DNA of 64,000 bases from Symsagittifera roscoffensis (taxonomy: Eukaryota; Xenacoelomorpha; Acoela; Convolutidae), in NCBI RefSeq assembly GCF_963678635.1, contig NC_087069.1:8258633-8322632 (forward strand). Reading direction: 5' to 3'. Numbering within the stretch: the first letter of the stretch is position 1; the number at the start of each line of letters is the position of its first letter. This document shows positions 46,022 through 56,363 of this stretch, piece by piece. A program made the translations under genes and the position numbers. The notes under the pieces were generated by a model. It did no database searches. It had not been told where the DNA came from and saw nothing but the letters and a program-made list of their open reading frames with translations.

Positions 46022-49000
46022 CGAAACTCCAGATGATGATGAAATCTTTCCTTTTATAGTAGATGCAGATACTGATAGAGGACAACACATATTTTGTCAA
46101 AATTTACTCGTAAATTTATTTGAACCCGGAATCAGTCCATGTAAAACAGAGTTCCCCGATGTAAGAATCAAAAGACAAATCATAGATCACTATCTAAAAG
46201 ATATATGCATCATAACACAACAGTATGGAATCTACTCTATAGAATTCACTTCCCCAAACCATAATAATAGAACATATACTATTCAAACAGACGATCTTGA
46301 TTTACAATTTTCAAAAGTTTTTTCAGAATATATAAAAAGCATCCAATACCATAACTCACAAAGAGCAAACTCCATTTTCACAAATGAAGTTTTCGCAATA
46401 ATATATAGTTATATTTCAATATTAGAAAACGAACTCCCATTAACAAATGTCTCACCGACAGAAACATCTAAACATTTAAGAGTACGACATGAAATCACAC
46501 TACTCTCTAGTTATTTAAACATTATTAAAGAAAATTTCACGAAAGACGACGTTTCACAACATACCAAACACGACTTACAAAAAATTTTGGCATGGTTCAT
46601 AATAGATTATTTCACACACAATATTGATTTAATTGCACAAGCAAGAAAAAATTTTAGACCCCAAAATTCGAACGATGATACCGCCATCACCGAACAATCA
46701 GATTATTTTTGGGACCCCGAATGGTCTCATCCCGCATTTATAAGCTTCCCACAGTCAATCTCAAGTCAAGCAATAGGTACAATATCTTACATAAGAGATT
46801 ATGTAAGAGTAATACCCTTAACCATTGATGCAACACCATTAAACTATAATACATTTTTACCCGATACACAAAATAATAGTTTAAACTCTACAGTCATACA
46901 CAACGAAAACCTCAATGGAACTAGGAATCTTACTCAACAAGATATACAGACACCATCACACTTCATAAATGAAGAAATTGTACACACAACAACTACACAA
47001 CAAAGTATTTCACCAATACGCCCAAATTTAACAACACCAAGAAATACAAATCCTTCACAAACACAAGTAACCTTACAATCAACCGTTAAACCTTCGGTTG
47101 CTCCAAAATATTCACATATGGATTACCAAACATATAGACCCATGACAATACCATCAAAATCACGCAAAACATTCAATAAAAATAACTTTGCAGACCACAA
47201 TTATAATTATACACATCCATCAAAAACAAATTACCAACCACGAAGAAATTTTAACCAATATACAAAACCTCGAAACTGGGATAACCCAACGGCCCAATAT
47301 AATTCCAAAAATTTCCAAACAAACCCTCCACAGGATCACAGTGAAAATTACCCATTTTTTCAACAAAATAAAAATAAAAAACAAACATCTTATCAAATGG
47401 ATTACTTATCCTCAGAAGATGATTTTTTACAACCAGACATATTTGCACCATATACTCAAGAATATCGTGGACAAGGAATCCAGAAAACACGTACAAATCA
47501 TAGGAATTTTTCTCCACAACCAATAGATGCACAACATCAACAACCAATTCAACAACAAAATCCAATTAATACACAATCTTTTCAACCAATTCAACAACAA
47601 AATCCAATGATGGCACACTCATATCAACCAACACAAATGCAAAATGAAATACCACTCCCATATTATCTCCAACAACATGAAATAACAAGAAACCAACTTT
47701 CAAATTTTTCTCAAATGCCAAATGCAGCAGAATCATTACAAATGACAATGAATCCATACCTAATGGGTGGATCATCAATAACATCAAACAAACCTTTAAT
47801 GGTTTTCACAGGAACAGACCCTGAATACTCTGTAGAAGATTATTTAAATGCAGTAACAGCAAACTTGATTTTAAACATTGGACCTGAACCAATTAATACG
47901 CCACTACATCAAAACTGGATACATCGACGCACAGCGTTGATACAAACAACCTTAGATGGCGCAGCTCAAAAATGGTTTTCAGTACTACCTCTAGAAATAA
48001 AATCAAACTGGAAAAGATTTACACAAGAATTTTCAAAAATGTTTGACTCTGAAAGAAACAAACAACAACAAAGAGTTTTATGCAACGAAATTCGCAGATT
48101 ACCAAACGAAACCATCAAGCAATTAGCAGTAAGAATCGAAACACTAGTTCGAAAAGCATATTCACTAAATACACACGATTATAAAAATACCAAGATGACA
48201 GAAATCTTAATGATGACCCTAACACCACAGTTAAGAAAAATAGCAATAAAGAAGAGAGCATCCCATCCTTCCTCAATTCGAGAACCCGATTTAGATTTTC
48301 GAAAACTAGTAGACAAATTAGAACAAGCAGAAATCACAATGAAACTAGAAGAAACGGAAAATCTGAAATTACAATACGTAAACAGAATTGAAACAACTTC
48401 CACTAATATTAATAATATACAAGAATCAGATACAGACCTCGTTGAAAAAATCACTGAAATACTCAATATTTATGAAAAGAACCCAAACTTTAAAGGCAAA
48501 CCATCTTTCAAAAAATGGTGTAATTATTGCCGACGATACGGACATAGTATTTCCGAATGTAAACAAAAACAGCAAGATAGCCAGAATAAACCTCAAAAAT
48601 ATAGAGAACCAAATAAGTCATTTTATCAATATATGAAGAAAGATCAAAATTTACCGAACAAAAACGTATATAGCAACAATAGTTCCGGAAAACCACTTCC
48701 GAACAATACAAGCTATACAAGAAATCAATCCCCATATAACTCAAGTTATAGAGGAAGATCACCAGAACGAAGAAACACACAAAGTTCATCACAAAACCAC
48801 TACAATAAACCAAATAGTAGAAATAACTACTCCAGATCTAATTCAAACACAACACAGTTCGCTTCTAGATCTAATTCCCAATCACGAAATAGATACTATC
48901 AAAACAATCAATCGCGAAACTCATCATACAATAGAAATAGAAATTATTCCAATAATCGAAATAGAAGTTATTCAAACAATCGAAATCAATATTATCCAAA

Positions 49001-52000
49001 TAACCGATCAAGGAATAACTCATATAACAGACCAAACAACAATTATCAAAATAGATCGCGAAATAATTCACAAAACCGACATTCAAGTTATAATAATCGT
49101 TATAGAAATTATTCCCAATCACCACACCGGAATAACAATAACTATAATAACTCTAATAATCGTCACAGAAGCAGTACACCTAAACATCAAAGACAAATCA
49201 ATCAAGTACAGGCTAACCCAGAAGCAACATCAGACCCTCCAGGTATTGATGACACAGTAACTGATACGTTACAACTCAATCAAATAAACTGTACATCATC
49301 AGATTCAGAAAGTGACACAGAAAACACTCTTTCTATCAATATGATAAAAGTCGAGAATGACTATGAATCTGTCATATATGAACAACCCTTATCATCACAC
49401 ATATATGAAAATCAATCAGAATTTCTTCAAAATTATTACACTACACCCATAAATTCCACACCAACAACGCAAGAAACAAATGCAAAAAATACTACAAAAC
49501 AACCCAATCAAAATGTCAAAACAAAATGCTTAAATACAAACCACATCTATCAAAATATACAAAAAGAACAACCCAAAGAAAAAATCTGGACAATACCATT
49601 TCTCTTAGAAAGCCCAAGAAACAAAGAATTTCAACCACCAGACCTTGAAATTGATTTTTTAATTGATTCAGGAGCAGAATCAAACATAATAAACATTCCC
49701 ACATGGAATGAAATAAAAACTTTACACCCAAAGCTAACGCCTCTTGAAACCTCTAGTAAACTAGCAACAGCACAAGGATCAACATTGATAAACTACGGAA
49801 AAATCCAATTATTTCTCCTCCCCACCAGAACAATGGAGCAAAGCAAAATTCTAAATAAGCCATTTAAACAAATATTCCATATCACTGATATTAAATATAA
49901 TATCATTGGAATACCATTTATTTCAAAGTATATACCAACAATTAACATACTAAATAGTAAAATATTAATCAAAGATAAGTATACAAAAACAAAAGAAACA
50001 TCCTTAACATTTTTTCAAAGATTAAATAAACAACCACCATTTTTTTCAAAATTCTATCCGATATTTAACCAACAAAGAAAACACCTGAAACCACTATCAG
50101 GAAACATCTATAATTTTTCAATTAAACAAGTTCACCAATATGATAAAGAAAAAAACAAACAAAAATTTTATATGTCAGATTTTGAATTCAAACCTATTCA
50201 TAAATTTTTCAAAATCACAATCTCTTCAATAAAATATTTGAAAAATTCGAATTCAGATATTATTTCCTTACATGTTTATAACAACACACCTTACCAAGTA
50301 ACATTACCTTTAGGACTTTTAGGATATCGTGAAACCAACGCCACAATATCACCAATACACGAAAAAGCCTATCGCGTAAATAATATACTCCAATTATTAG
50401 ATATTTGTCAATCTACAATTCTTAATGAAGAATTATCGATAAACAACATAATAAATCACGAAAACAGAAATACAGATTATTTCACAAAAACCCCATATTT
50501 CAAACCTACATTCAATATCAGTAACTACACAGAAGACCAACAGAAATTTTTAACAATGTTTAATTTCCAACATTCACAAATAACACAAGACGAATTCGAA
50601 AAGTTAGCCAAACAGCTAATTAAATATTCATCAGTCTATGCAACATCAAAATTCGATGTTGGCAAAATCAGTTCATCACTACATCTCCCATTAAAACCAG
50701 ACGCAGTTTTCAAAAAACAGAGAGCAAGTAAAGTACCAATTCACTTACATGATAAAGTAAACAGATTACTCGATATTTTAGAACAATACAACATTATATC
50801 ACCAGTAAACAAAGAAGAACAACCAAAAGGCAACACATTTATCAACCCCGTTATTATTCTAGCTAAAGGAGAATCATTAAAAATCGTTCTCGATGCTAGA
50901 TACCTCAATTCACTCATAGATGAATCCAAATGTAATTGGCCCATCGAACCAATACAAGTAATTTTAACAAAAATAAACGGCAAATACTTTACAACCGCCG
51001 ATATGAATAGTGCATACAATCAAATGCCACTAGATGAACAATCACGACGTTTAACACAATTTGTTATCGGAAACCAACAATATGAATTCAACCGCTTATT
51101 CTATGGAATATCCATAGGACCAGCAGCATTTTCAGCTTTTATGAGCAAAATTTTTAGACCACTAATACTCAAGAAAAACGCAATCACCTATCTAGACGAT
51201 GTTTTTATGCAATCACAAACAAAAGACGAAATGTTCAATGTTTTAGAAAAATATCACCAAATACTTCAGAACGAAAATCTGAAGGCAGCACCCGATAAAT
51301 CACACTTCTTTTTGACAAGAGTTAAATTCTTAGGACATAATATAGAAAGAAAAACAATCACTCCACTGAAATCACGCATTGACGCTATTCAAAAACTTCA
51401 ACCACCAACAAATAAAAAGAAAATCCAAGAATTCCTTGGAATGTTAAACTTTTTAAGTAAATATGTTTATAAAATGCAATTATATTTACGACCATTTTAC
51501 AACATCCTTAGACAACAAAATAATTTTGAATGGAATACAGAACATCAAGCACGATTCGAAGAAATAAAGAAACTTTTAACTGAACAAATTTCAAACACAA
51601 TTCCAGACCCTGATCAACCATTTTATGCAATGTGCGATGCTTCGAACTTTGGCATCGGCGCAGCACTATTACAATCACATAATGGTACAAATAAAATGAA
51701 TCTCATATCAGCAAATTCCCGATTATTCACTCAAGCAGAGCTACGACTCTCAACTCTAATGAGAGAATGTACAGCCATAATATATACACTGACAGAATAT
51801 GAATTTCTGATACTTGGATCAAAACATCCCACGGTTTTATTCACAGACCATAAACCAATCATTTTTCTTTTCACACAGAAATCTAATCCAAACCACCGTG
51901 TTTACAGATTTCAACTAATTCTAATGAAATTTCCAAACTTACATATAGTTTGGACTGCAGGAAAAAATCTTGCATTACCAGATACCTTAAGTCGAAATAC

Positions 52001-54209
52001 ACCACCTGAATTACTTACACGAAAAACAACAGTTGAAATACCCAAAAACATAAAATTCTACCTTGCAGAAAACGAAACATCACCCCGATTAGAATGCAAA
52101 TATGCAGTGAAAACTGATATTGAACAATCACAAATAAATAATTTACAACATTTCCCACTTTATTTAGATTGTCAAAATAATCATTATGAAGTTGACCTAC
52201 TTGGAACATCAACTTTCAAACCAATCCCATATTCTCAATGGATAAAAAATAACACCCAACAAAAACGAACAAAACAACACCAAACTAAAAAAGACCATTT
52301 TCCATTAATTGAAAAAGAAAATTTAACTGATAAAATAAATTTATCAGGACCAACAGCAACCGATTCAAAATACACAATAAATCAAGTTTTCGACCTCCAT
52401 GACCCACTAGATACAATACCATTATCTAAATTCGAAATTGAAAACATTTTTCTCCCTCCAACAGAAACAATTACAATTTCAACACTAAAACAATACCAAA
52501 ATCTTGACCCAATAATTCGACAACTAAAATCATGGCACAAATATAAAACTAAACCTACCAAAGCAGATTCAACCATACTAGGCAACAAGACACTCCTCCG
52601 ATATTTTCGCAAATTTAATTACACAACAATTAATGAAACTACAGACCTTTTAGAGTACAACTTAAACGAATCCACAATCCCCTGTCTTCCTTTAAGTATG
52701 ATTCTCATCGCTTTTAATATCTCACATACACAAAATATTAAAGGACATTCTGGATCAGAAAAAACATATTCAAATTTTATACAAAATTTTTACTTCCCAA
52801 ATGCACCAATCTGGATAAAAGTACTATGCAATGATTGTATAGTATGTCAACTGAATAAACCTTACCCAAATCAAAAACAAATAGCACAAAAACAAGATTT
52901 TAAAGGACAAAGTTTGTACTTTAATCACCGTATCTCATTTGACACTAAAGGCCCAATTTCACCCTCATCAGAAGGAAATTCCTACATTATGGTAATTGTT
53001 GACGCATTTACACACTATGTAGCACTTAACCCAGTACCACATTGTAACGCTTATTACGCATATACAACACTTTATGAACACTGGATAGCAAAATTTGGAC
53101 TACCAGAAATTTTAGTCACAGACAACGGTACAGAATTCATAAATAATGAAATAATAACACTATGTCATTTATACAACATTAAACACAAACCACGTACATC
53201 TCATGCACCTTGGACAAACGGCTTAGTCGAAGGTATGAACCGTTCACTACAAGAATATCTTAGATGTATCATCAACGGAAATGATACAAAATATACCGAA
53301 TGGTCAGCAGATGTAAAATTATTTCCCTTAGCATATAACTCACAAATTACGACAACTCTTGGAATGTCACCATACGAAATGGTTTTTAAACAAAAGCCAC
53401 GCAAACCAATAATGTTTACAGCAAATTCCCATAAAAACGCACAAGGTTATTGTCAACCAAATAAAGATTCAATTTGTTATAACCTACCTTTACATACACA
53501 CGATGAAGATCATTTTCATCACCCACAAATTCTTAAATTAGCCTCCGGTACACACACCGAATGGATTTTAAATAGAGATAAAAAACACAATGAAATTTAC
53601 CAAAAAATAACAAAAAAGTTATTACAAAGACAAAACATAAATGAACAAATCAATTCACGTTTTACACCAGCTTCCGAATTAAAAATTGGAACATTTGTTC
53701 TGATACCTAATTTTAATACTCAAAAAGGAATTTCTAAAAAATTACAACCCCTCCGAAAAGGACCATACCAAATAATTGCAAGACCCACTGATGTCACATA
53801 TAAAATTACTGACTCAAATAAAAAAGAAATCGTTCAACATCGAAACAACCTATTACCTTACTACCCCAAAGAATACGCACTCCGCGAATTAACCCAATTA
53901 TATTCTTTCACAGGATTAAAAATAGTTCAAAACGAACCACATCTGAAGAATACAGAACAAAATGATAACCCCACCGAAAATCAAAGCACAAAACCAACCG
54001 CTACCAAAAACACTACAAAAAATCTAGACCATAAAGAATCCCAAAAGCAAAGAAAAAATAGAAAAATGACAGAACAAATAATACCCCAAGAAGAAATAGA
54101 CAAATCAGAACATAGAAAAACAACAAGACTCCGAAATCAACCACGTAAAAACTACAAAATGTTCATCCCCCAATCTAAAATATTAAAGAAAGTAGAATTT
54201 AAAAAGTAA
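45996..54209 (+). CDS. gag-pol: Intact Ty3/gypsy Gag-Pol polyprotein, 2737 aa (copy 3)
   Basis: One uninterrupted frame, so Gag and Pol are made as a fusion with no frameshift or readthrough site between them. In order: N-terminal domain (1 to ~290, unrecognised); Gln/Asn/Pro-rich linker (~300-590); capsid-like region (~600-770); CCHC knuckle (842-855); Arg/Asn/Ser-rich tract (~910-1060); aspartic protease DSGA (~1224) with IIGIPF downstream; RT with LDARYLN, TADMNSAYNQ, LFYGISIGPAAF and catalytic YLDD (1732-1735); RNase H (D at ~1881, E in RECTAI, D in FTDHKP, D in LPDTLSR ~1996); integrase with zinc-binding H/C residues (KGHSG...CNDCIVC) and D2316, D2376, E2412, giving DD35E; then the GPY/F module RKGPYQII (~2587) and a basic tail. 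No chromodomain. All catalytic residues checked are present, so this copy could make functional particles and integrate. Confidence 0.97.
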   Translation: MSSTHTPGDETPDDDEIFPFIVDADTDRGQHIFCQNLLVNLFEPGISPCKTEFPDVRIKRQIIDHYLKDICIITQQYGIYSIEFTSPNHNNRTYTIQTDDLDLQFSKVFSEYIKSIQYHNSQRANSIFTNEVFAIIYSYISILENELPLTNVSPTETSKHLRVRHEITLLSSYLNIIKENFTKDDVSQHTKHDLQKILAWFIIDYFTHNIDLIAQARKNFRPQNSNDDTAITEQSDYFWDPEWSHPAFISFPQSISSQAIGTISYIRDYVRVIPLTIDATPLNYNTFLPDTQNNSLNSTVIHNENLNGTRNLTQQDIQTPSHFINEEIVHTTTTQQSISPIRPNLTTPRNTNPSQTQVTLQSTVKPSVAPKYSHMDYQTYRPMTIPSKSRKTFNKNNFADHNYNYTHPSKTNYQPRRNFNQYTKPRNWDNPTAQYNSKNFQTNPPQDHSENYPFFQQNKNKKQTSYQMDYLSSEDDFLQPDIFAPYTQEYRGQGIQKTRTNHRNFSPQPIDAQHQQPIQQQNPINTQSFQPIQQQNPMMAHSYQPTQMQNEIPLPYYLQQHEITRNQLSNFSQMPNAAESLQMTMNPYLMGGSSITSNKPLMVFTGTDPEYSVEDYLNAVTANLILNIGPEPINTPLHQNWIHRRTALIQTTLDGAAQKWFSVLPLEIKSNWKRFTQEFSKMFDSERNKQQQRVLCNEIRRLPNETIKQLAVRIETLVRKAYSLNTHDYKNTKMTEILMMTLTPQLRKIAIKKRASHPSSIREPDLDFRKLVDKLEQAEITMKLEETENLKLQYVNRIETTSTNINNIQESDTDLVEKITEILNIYEKNPNFKGKPSFKKWCNYCRRYGHSISECKQKQQDSQNKPQKYREPNKSFYQYMKKDQNLPNKNVYSNNSSGKPLPNNTSYTRNQSPYNSSYRGRSPERRNTQSSSQNHYNKPNSRNNYSRSNSNTTQFASRSNSQSRNRYYQNNQSRNSSYNRNRNYSNNRNRSYSNNRNQYYPNNRSRNNSYNRPNNNYQNRSRNNSQNRHSSYNNRYRNYSQSPHRNNNNYNNSNNRHRSSTPKHQRQINQVQANPEATSDPPGIDDTVTDTLQLNQINCTSSDSESDTENTLSINMIKVENDYESVIYEQPLSSHIYENQSEFLQNYYTTPINSTPTTQETNAKNTTKQPNQNVKTKCLNTNHIYQNIQKEQPKEKIWTIPFLLESPRNKEFQPPDLEIDFLIDSGAESNIINIPTWNEIKTLHPKLTPLETSSKLATAQGSTLINYGKIQLFLLPTRTMEQSKILNKPFKQIFHITDIKYNIIGIPFISKYIPTINILNSKILIKDKYTKTKETSLTFFQRLNKQPPFFSKFYPIFNQQRKHLKPLSGNIYNFSIKQVHQYDKEKNKQKFYMSDFEFKPIHKFFKITISSIKYLKNSNSDIISLHVYNNTPYQVTLPLGLLGYRETNATISPIHEKAYRVNNILQLLDICQSTILNEELSINNIINHENRNTDYFTKTPYFKPTFNISNYTEDQQKFLTMFNFQHSQITQDEFEKLAKQLIKYSSVYATSKFDVGKISSSLHLPLKPDAVFKKQRASKVPIHLHDKVNRLLDILEQYNIISPVNKEEQPKGNTFINPVIILAKGESLKIVLDARYLNSLIDESKCNWPIEPIQVILTKINGKYFTTADMNSAYNQMPLDEQSRRLTQFVIGNQQYEFNRLFYGISIGPAAFSAFMSKIFRPLILKKNAITYLDDVFMQSQTKDEMFNVLEKYHQILQNENLKAAPDKSHFFLTRVKFLGHNIERKTITPLKSRIDAIQKLQPPTNKKKIQEFLGMLNFLSKYVYKMQLYLRPFYNILRQQNNFEWNTEHQARFEEIKKLLTEQISNTIPDPDQPFYAMCDASNFGIGAALLQSHNGTNKMNLISANSRLFTQAELRLSTLMRECTAIIYTLTEYEFLILGSKHPTVLFTDHKPIIFLFTQKSNPNHRVYRFQLILMKFPNLHIVWTAGKNLALPDTLSRNTPPELLTRKTTVEIPKNIKFYLAENETSPRLECKYAVKTDIEQSQINNLQHFPLYLDCQNNHYEVDLLGTSTFKPIPYSQWIKNNTQQKRTKQHQTKKDHFPLIEKENLTDKINLSGPTATDSKYTINQVFDLHDPLDTIPLSKFEIENIFLPPTETITISTLKQYQNLDPIIRQLKSWHKYKTKPTKADSTILGNKTLLRYFRKFNYTTINETTDLLEYNLNESTIPCLPLSMILIAFNISHTQNIKGHSGSEKTYSNFIQNFYFPNAPIWIKVLCNDCIVCQLNKPYPNQKQIAQKQDFKGQSLYFNHRISFDTKGPISPSSEGNSYIMVIVDAFTHYVALNPVPHCNAYYAYTTLYEHWIAKFGLPEILVTDNGTEFINNEIITLCHLYNIKHKPRTSHAPWTNGLVEGMNRSLQEYLRCIINGNDTKYTEWSADVKLFPLAYNSQITTTLGMSPYEMVFKQKPRKPIMFTANSHKNAQGYCQPNKDSICYNLPLHTHDEDHFHHPQILKLASGTHTEWILNRDKKHNEIYQKITKKLLQRQNINEQINSRFTPASELKIGTFVLIPNFNTQKGISKKLQPLRKGPYQIIARPTDVTYKITDSNKKEIVQHRNNLLPYYPKEYALRELTQLYSFTGLKIVQNEPHLKNTEQNDNPTENQSTKPTATKNTTKNLDHKESQKQRKNRKMTEQIIPQEEIDKSEHRKTTRLRNQPRKNYKMFIPQSKILKKVEFKK

Positions 54210-54808
54210 TTTTAAACTTTATACTTCACAATCTTGAAACCTCCGTAACATTTTTCATTTCCATTTTTCAAAATAACATGCTCACAAGTACGCAATAATT
54301 CTAGTTCAAAATAGACCAATAGCATTCATCCAATCCGCCACTTTCTCTAACTCAAACTAAGATCAATTAGACGAATAATCTAGAACTCCAGGCACATCTC
54401 TAACTATAACTTTACGACCTCCAGGTCAAAAATAAGCAAACCACTCCAACTTGACAACTAAAATAAATATCACCATAATACCGTACCCCTCCCTTATCTA
54501 ATAACCCAAAGATCAACAATATTTCCCCAATTCAGACCACGAATACCCCCAAAACAAATTTGTTAACTTAGCCTAAAGTAACAAAATGAACATTTTAATT
54601 AGCCTAAAGTATAAAAATCTCACCATACCCCGGATCATTTGACAAACAAAAATAAAGAAAAAGACGACCTCCCGATCACCATAAGAATTTCCCCCAACAA
54701 TTTTTTCCAAAACTCAACCCACTTGTCAAAAAACTAATAAATAATTCGACCACACTTGAAAATCGCCCCAAACAGCAAAAAAAATTCGACCAAAAGATCA
54801 TTTCTTAA
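54210..54808 (+). other. Spacer between pol and the env region (copy 3)
   Basis: Collinear with 22366-22966. No supported ORF. It carries two TTAGCCTAAAGT direct repeats (near 54570 and 54598) 31 bp apart, as in copy 2. Confidence 0.55.
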
Positions 54809-55039
54809 ATGCTCTTCTCTCAAACAGTTGCTAAAATACTCATAAATCTTAAACATTTTTTTACAATACTTGAAACCTTTATAATATTTCTTTTTGATAT
54901 ACTTGAATCTTTTCTAATAATCCTAATCATTTTTTGTAACATTTTTTTAATTTTCTACACTATTCTCGAACTATTCCTTCAACTTTCCAAAACCCTTGAA
55001 TATATCCACAGGTACGATTTCCACAACTTGTCTAAATGA
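54809..55039 (+). CDS. 76-aa hydrophobic mini-protein (copy 3)
   Basis: The same length and membrane-helix profile as 22967-23197, with conservative Ile/Leu and Phe/Leu exchanges. It ends in the ATGA junction. The conservation of hydrophobicity rather than exact sequence supports a membrane role. Unknown family. Confidence 0.65.
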   Translation: MLFSQTVAKILINLKHFFTILETFIIFLFDILESFLIILIIFCNIFLIFYTILELFLQLSKTLEYIHRYDFHNLSK

Positions 55040-55224
55040 TACGAACAATTTTCAGTAGAACTGATATTTTTTTATTGTTTGTAATTTTCATAACATTTTT
55101 ATCATCCCTCATTTTGACAATATGTAAATGTATAAAGAAAGCAATCATCACATTTGCCCTAGCAACAATTTTCCTAATTATTTTTTTGGAAGAATACTAT
55201 AATAAACATAAACCTTCCCACTAA
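55036..55224 (+). CDS. 62-aa two-helix membrane mini-protein (copy 3)
   Basis: Starts in the ATGA overlap. It is almost identical to the copy 2 protein: two hydrophobic helices around a CKCIKK basic turn and a charged tail. It is more conserved than the neighbouring 76-aa ORF. The layout is viroporin-like. Confidence 0.7.
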   Translation: MIRTIFSRTDIFLLFVIFITFLSSLILTICKCIKKAIITFALATIFLIIFLEEYYNKHKPSH

Positions 55225-55232
55225 AGTAATAA

Positions 55233-56363
55233 TCCAAAAATCCATCAAAAATTGCTACCCAACAGTCACAGAGTCAGTCTTCACCGACATCATCCCAAGA
55301 TAACCCAACACCACCTTCAAATACTCAAAATTCTCAAACATCTACACGAATTTCTTTTCAAGATAATCCATACACTTTTGAAGAACGGCACGCTCGTTTA
55401 TCTGAACCACTAGAACCAGTTCAACGACAAGCATCTCTAAGTGAACCAACATATAACTTTTACCCAACACTACCACAAGAGCTCAGTAGAATACGACACC
55501 TAAGTCAAAACCAAAACACAACAGAAATAAATAGACAAATTATACATCCTCGTCGAAATAGAAATTTTCAAACTCCTCGAGTTCATTTTGAAATACCTCA
55601 ATCACCATCACAAACCACTTCAGAAAACACCACTGGTATCACACCAGAAACTCCTACACTTTTTTCACAACGAAGCACTTCAAGCCTACCCTCAGATTAC
55701 CTAGGTTCAACACCAACATCTGAACAAGCACGAGAAAATCCTTTTAACCCCCCAAACCTAACATCACGACTGCCATATTGGACTACACATTCATTCACAC
55801 AAGGTGAACCAAATTTAGTCAATGACCCCATAGACATTTCTACAGATACAACATCTTCATCACTACCCGAAACATTATCACTCCCATCAACACCATCAAT
55901 TAGTCAAATCTCACCGACACCTTTTAACTTAACATTCCCAAACAATCTCGACGCAAGATACCAAGAACAATCATTAACAAATATTCCTTTAAGATTAGAT
56001 TGGAATACATTCACAGCACCTCCACCATTATTTGGACAACATCAAGAAAGTAACCGCCTTCATAACTGGGCACTTAATAGATTACAATACCGCCAAGATA
56101 TTCACAACGATATCCGTGATCACAATATTCAAATACTCCAACAAAACAGTTTACAATTAAAATTTGAAATCACAGTTAAATTGAACAATATCAACCAACA
56201 TCCCTACCCATTAAACCCACCAAATATAACAGCTCAATCACTACCACCACCGTTTATAACTACTGAAGTAATATATAAATACGACAGATACACAAAAAAC
56301 ACAATTGGTTACATTACATTTTATAACCCATACTCAGGATTATCATACACATGTATATTCTAA
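55233..56363 (+). CDS. Met-less ~376-codon ORF upstream of env (copy 3), unknown function
   Basis: Open from after the double stop TAATAA (55227-55232) to TAA at 56361-56363 with no ATG. Compared with copy 2, many codons differ only at the third base (CTA/CTC, GAA/GAG, CGA/CGT), and indels are whole codons. It overlaps the env ATG (56351) by 13 nt. No membrane segment or signal peptide. A disordered Pro/Ser/Thr-rich N-terminus is followed by a compact C-terminal region. Confidence 0.75.
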   Translation, partial: SKNPSKIATQQSQSQSSPTSSQDNPTPPSNTQNSQTSTRISFQDNPYTFEERHARLSEPLEPVQRQASLSEPTYNFYPTLPQELSRIRHLSQNQNTTEINRQIIHPRRNRNFQTPRVHFEIPQSPSQTTSENTTGITPETPTLFSQRSTSSLPSDYLGSTPTSEQARENPFNPPNLTSRLPYWTTHSFTQGEPNLVNDPIDISTDTTSSSLPETLSLPSTPSISQISPTPFNLTFPNNLDARYQEQSLTNIPLRLDWNTFTAPPPLFGQHQESNRLHNWALNRLQYRQDIHNDIRDHNIQILQQNSLQLKFEITVKLNNINQHPYPLNPPNITAQSLPPPFITTEVIYKYDRYTKNTIGYITFYNPYSGLSYTCIF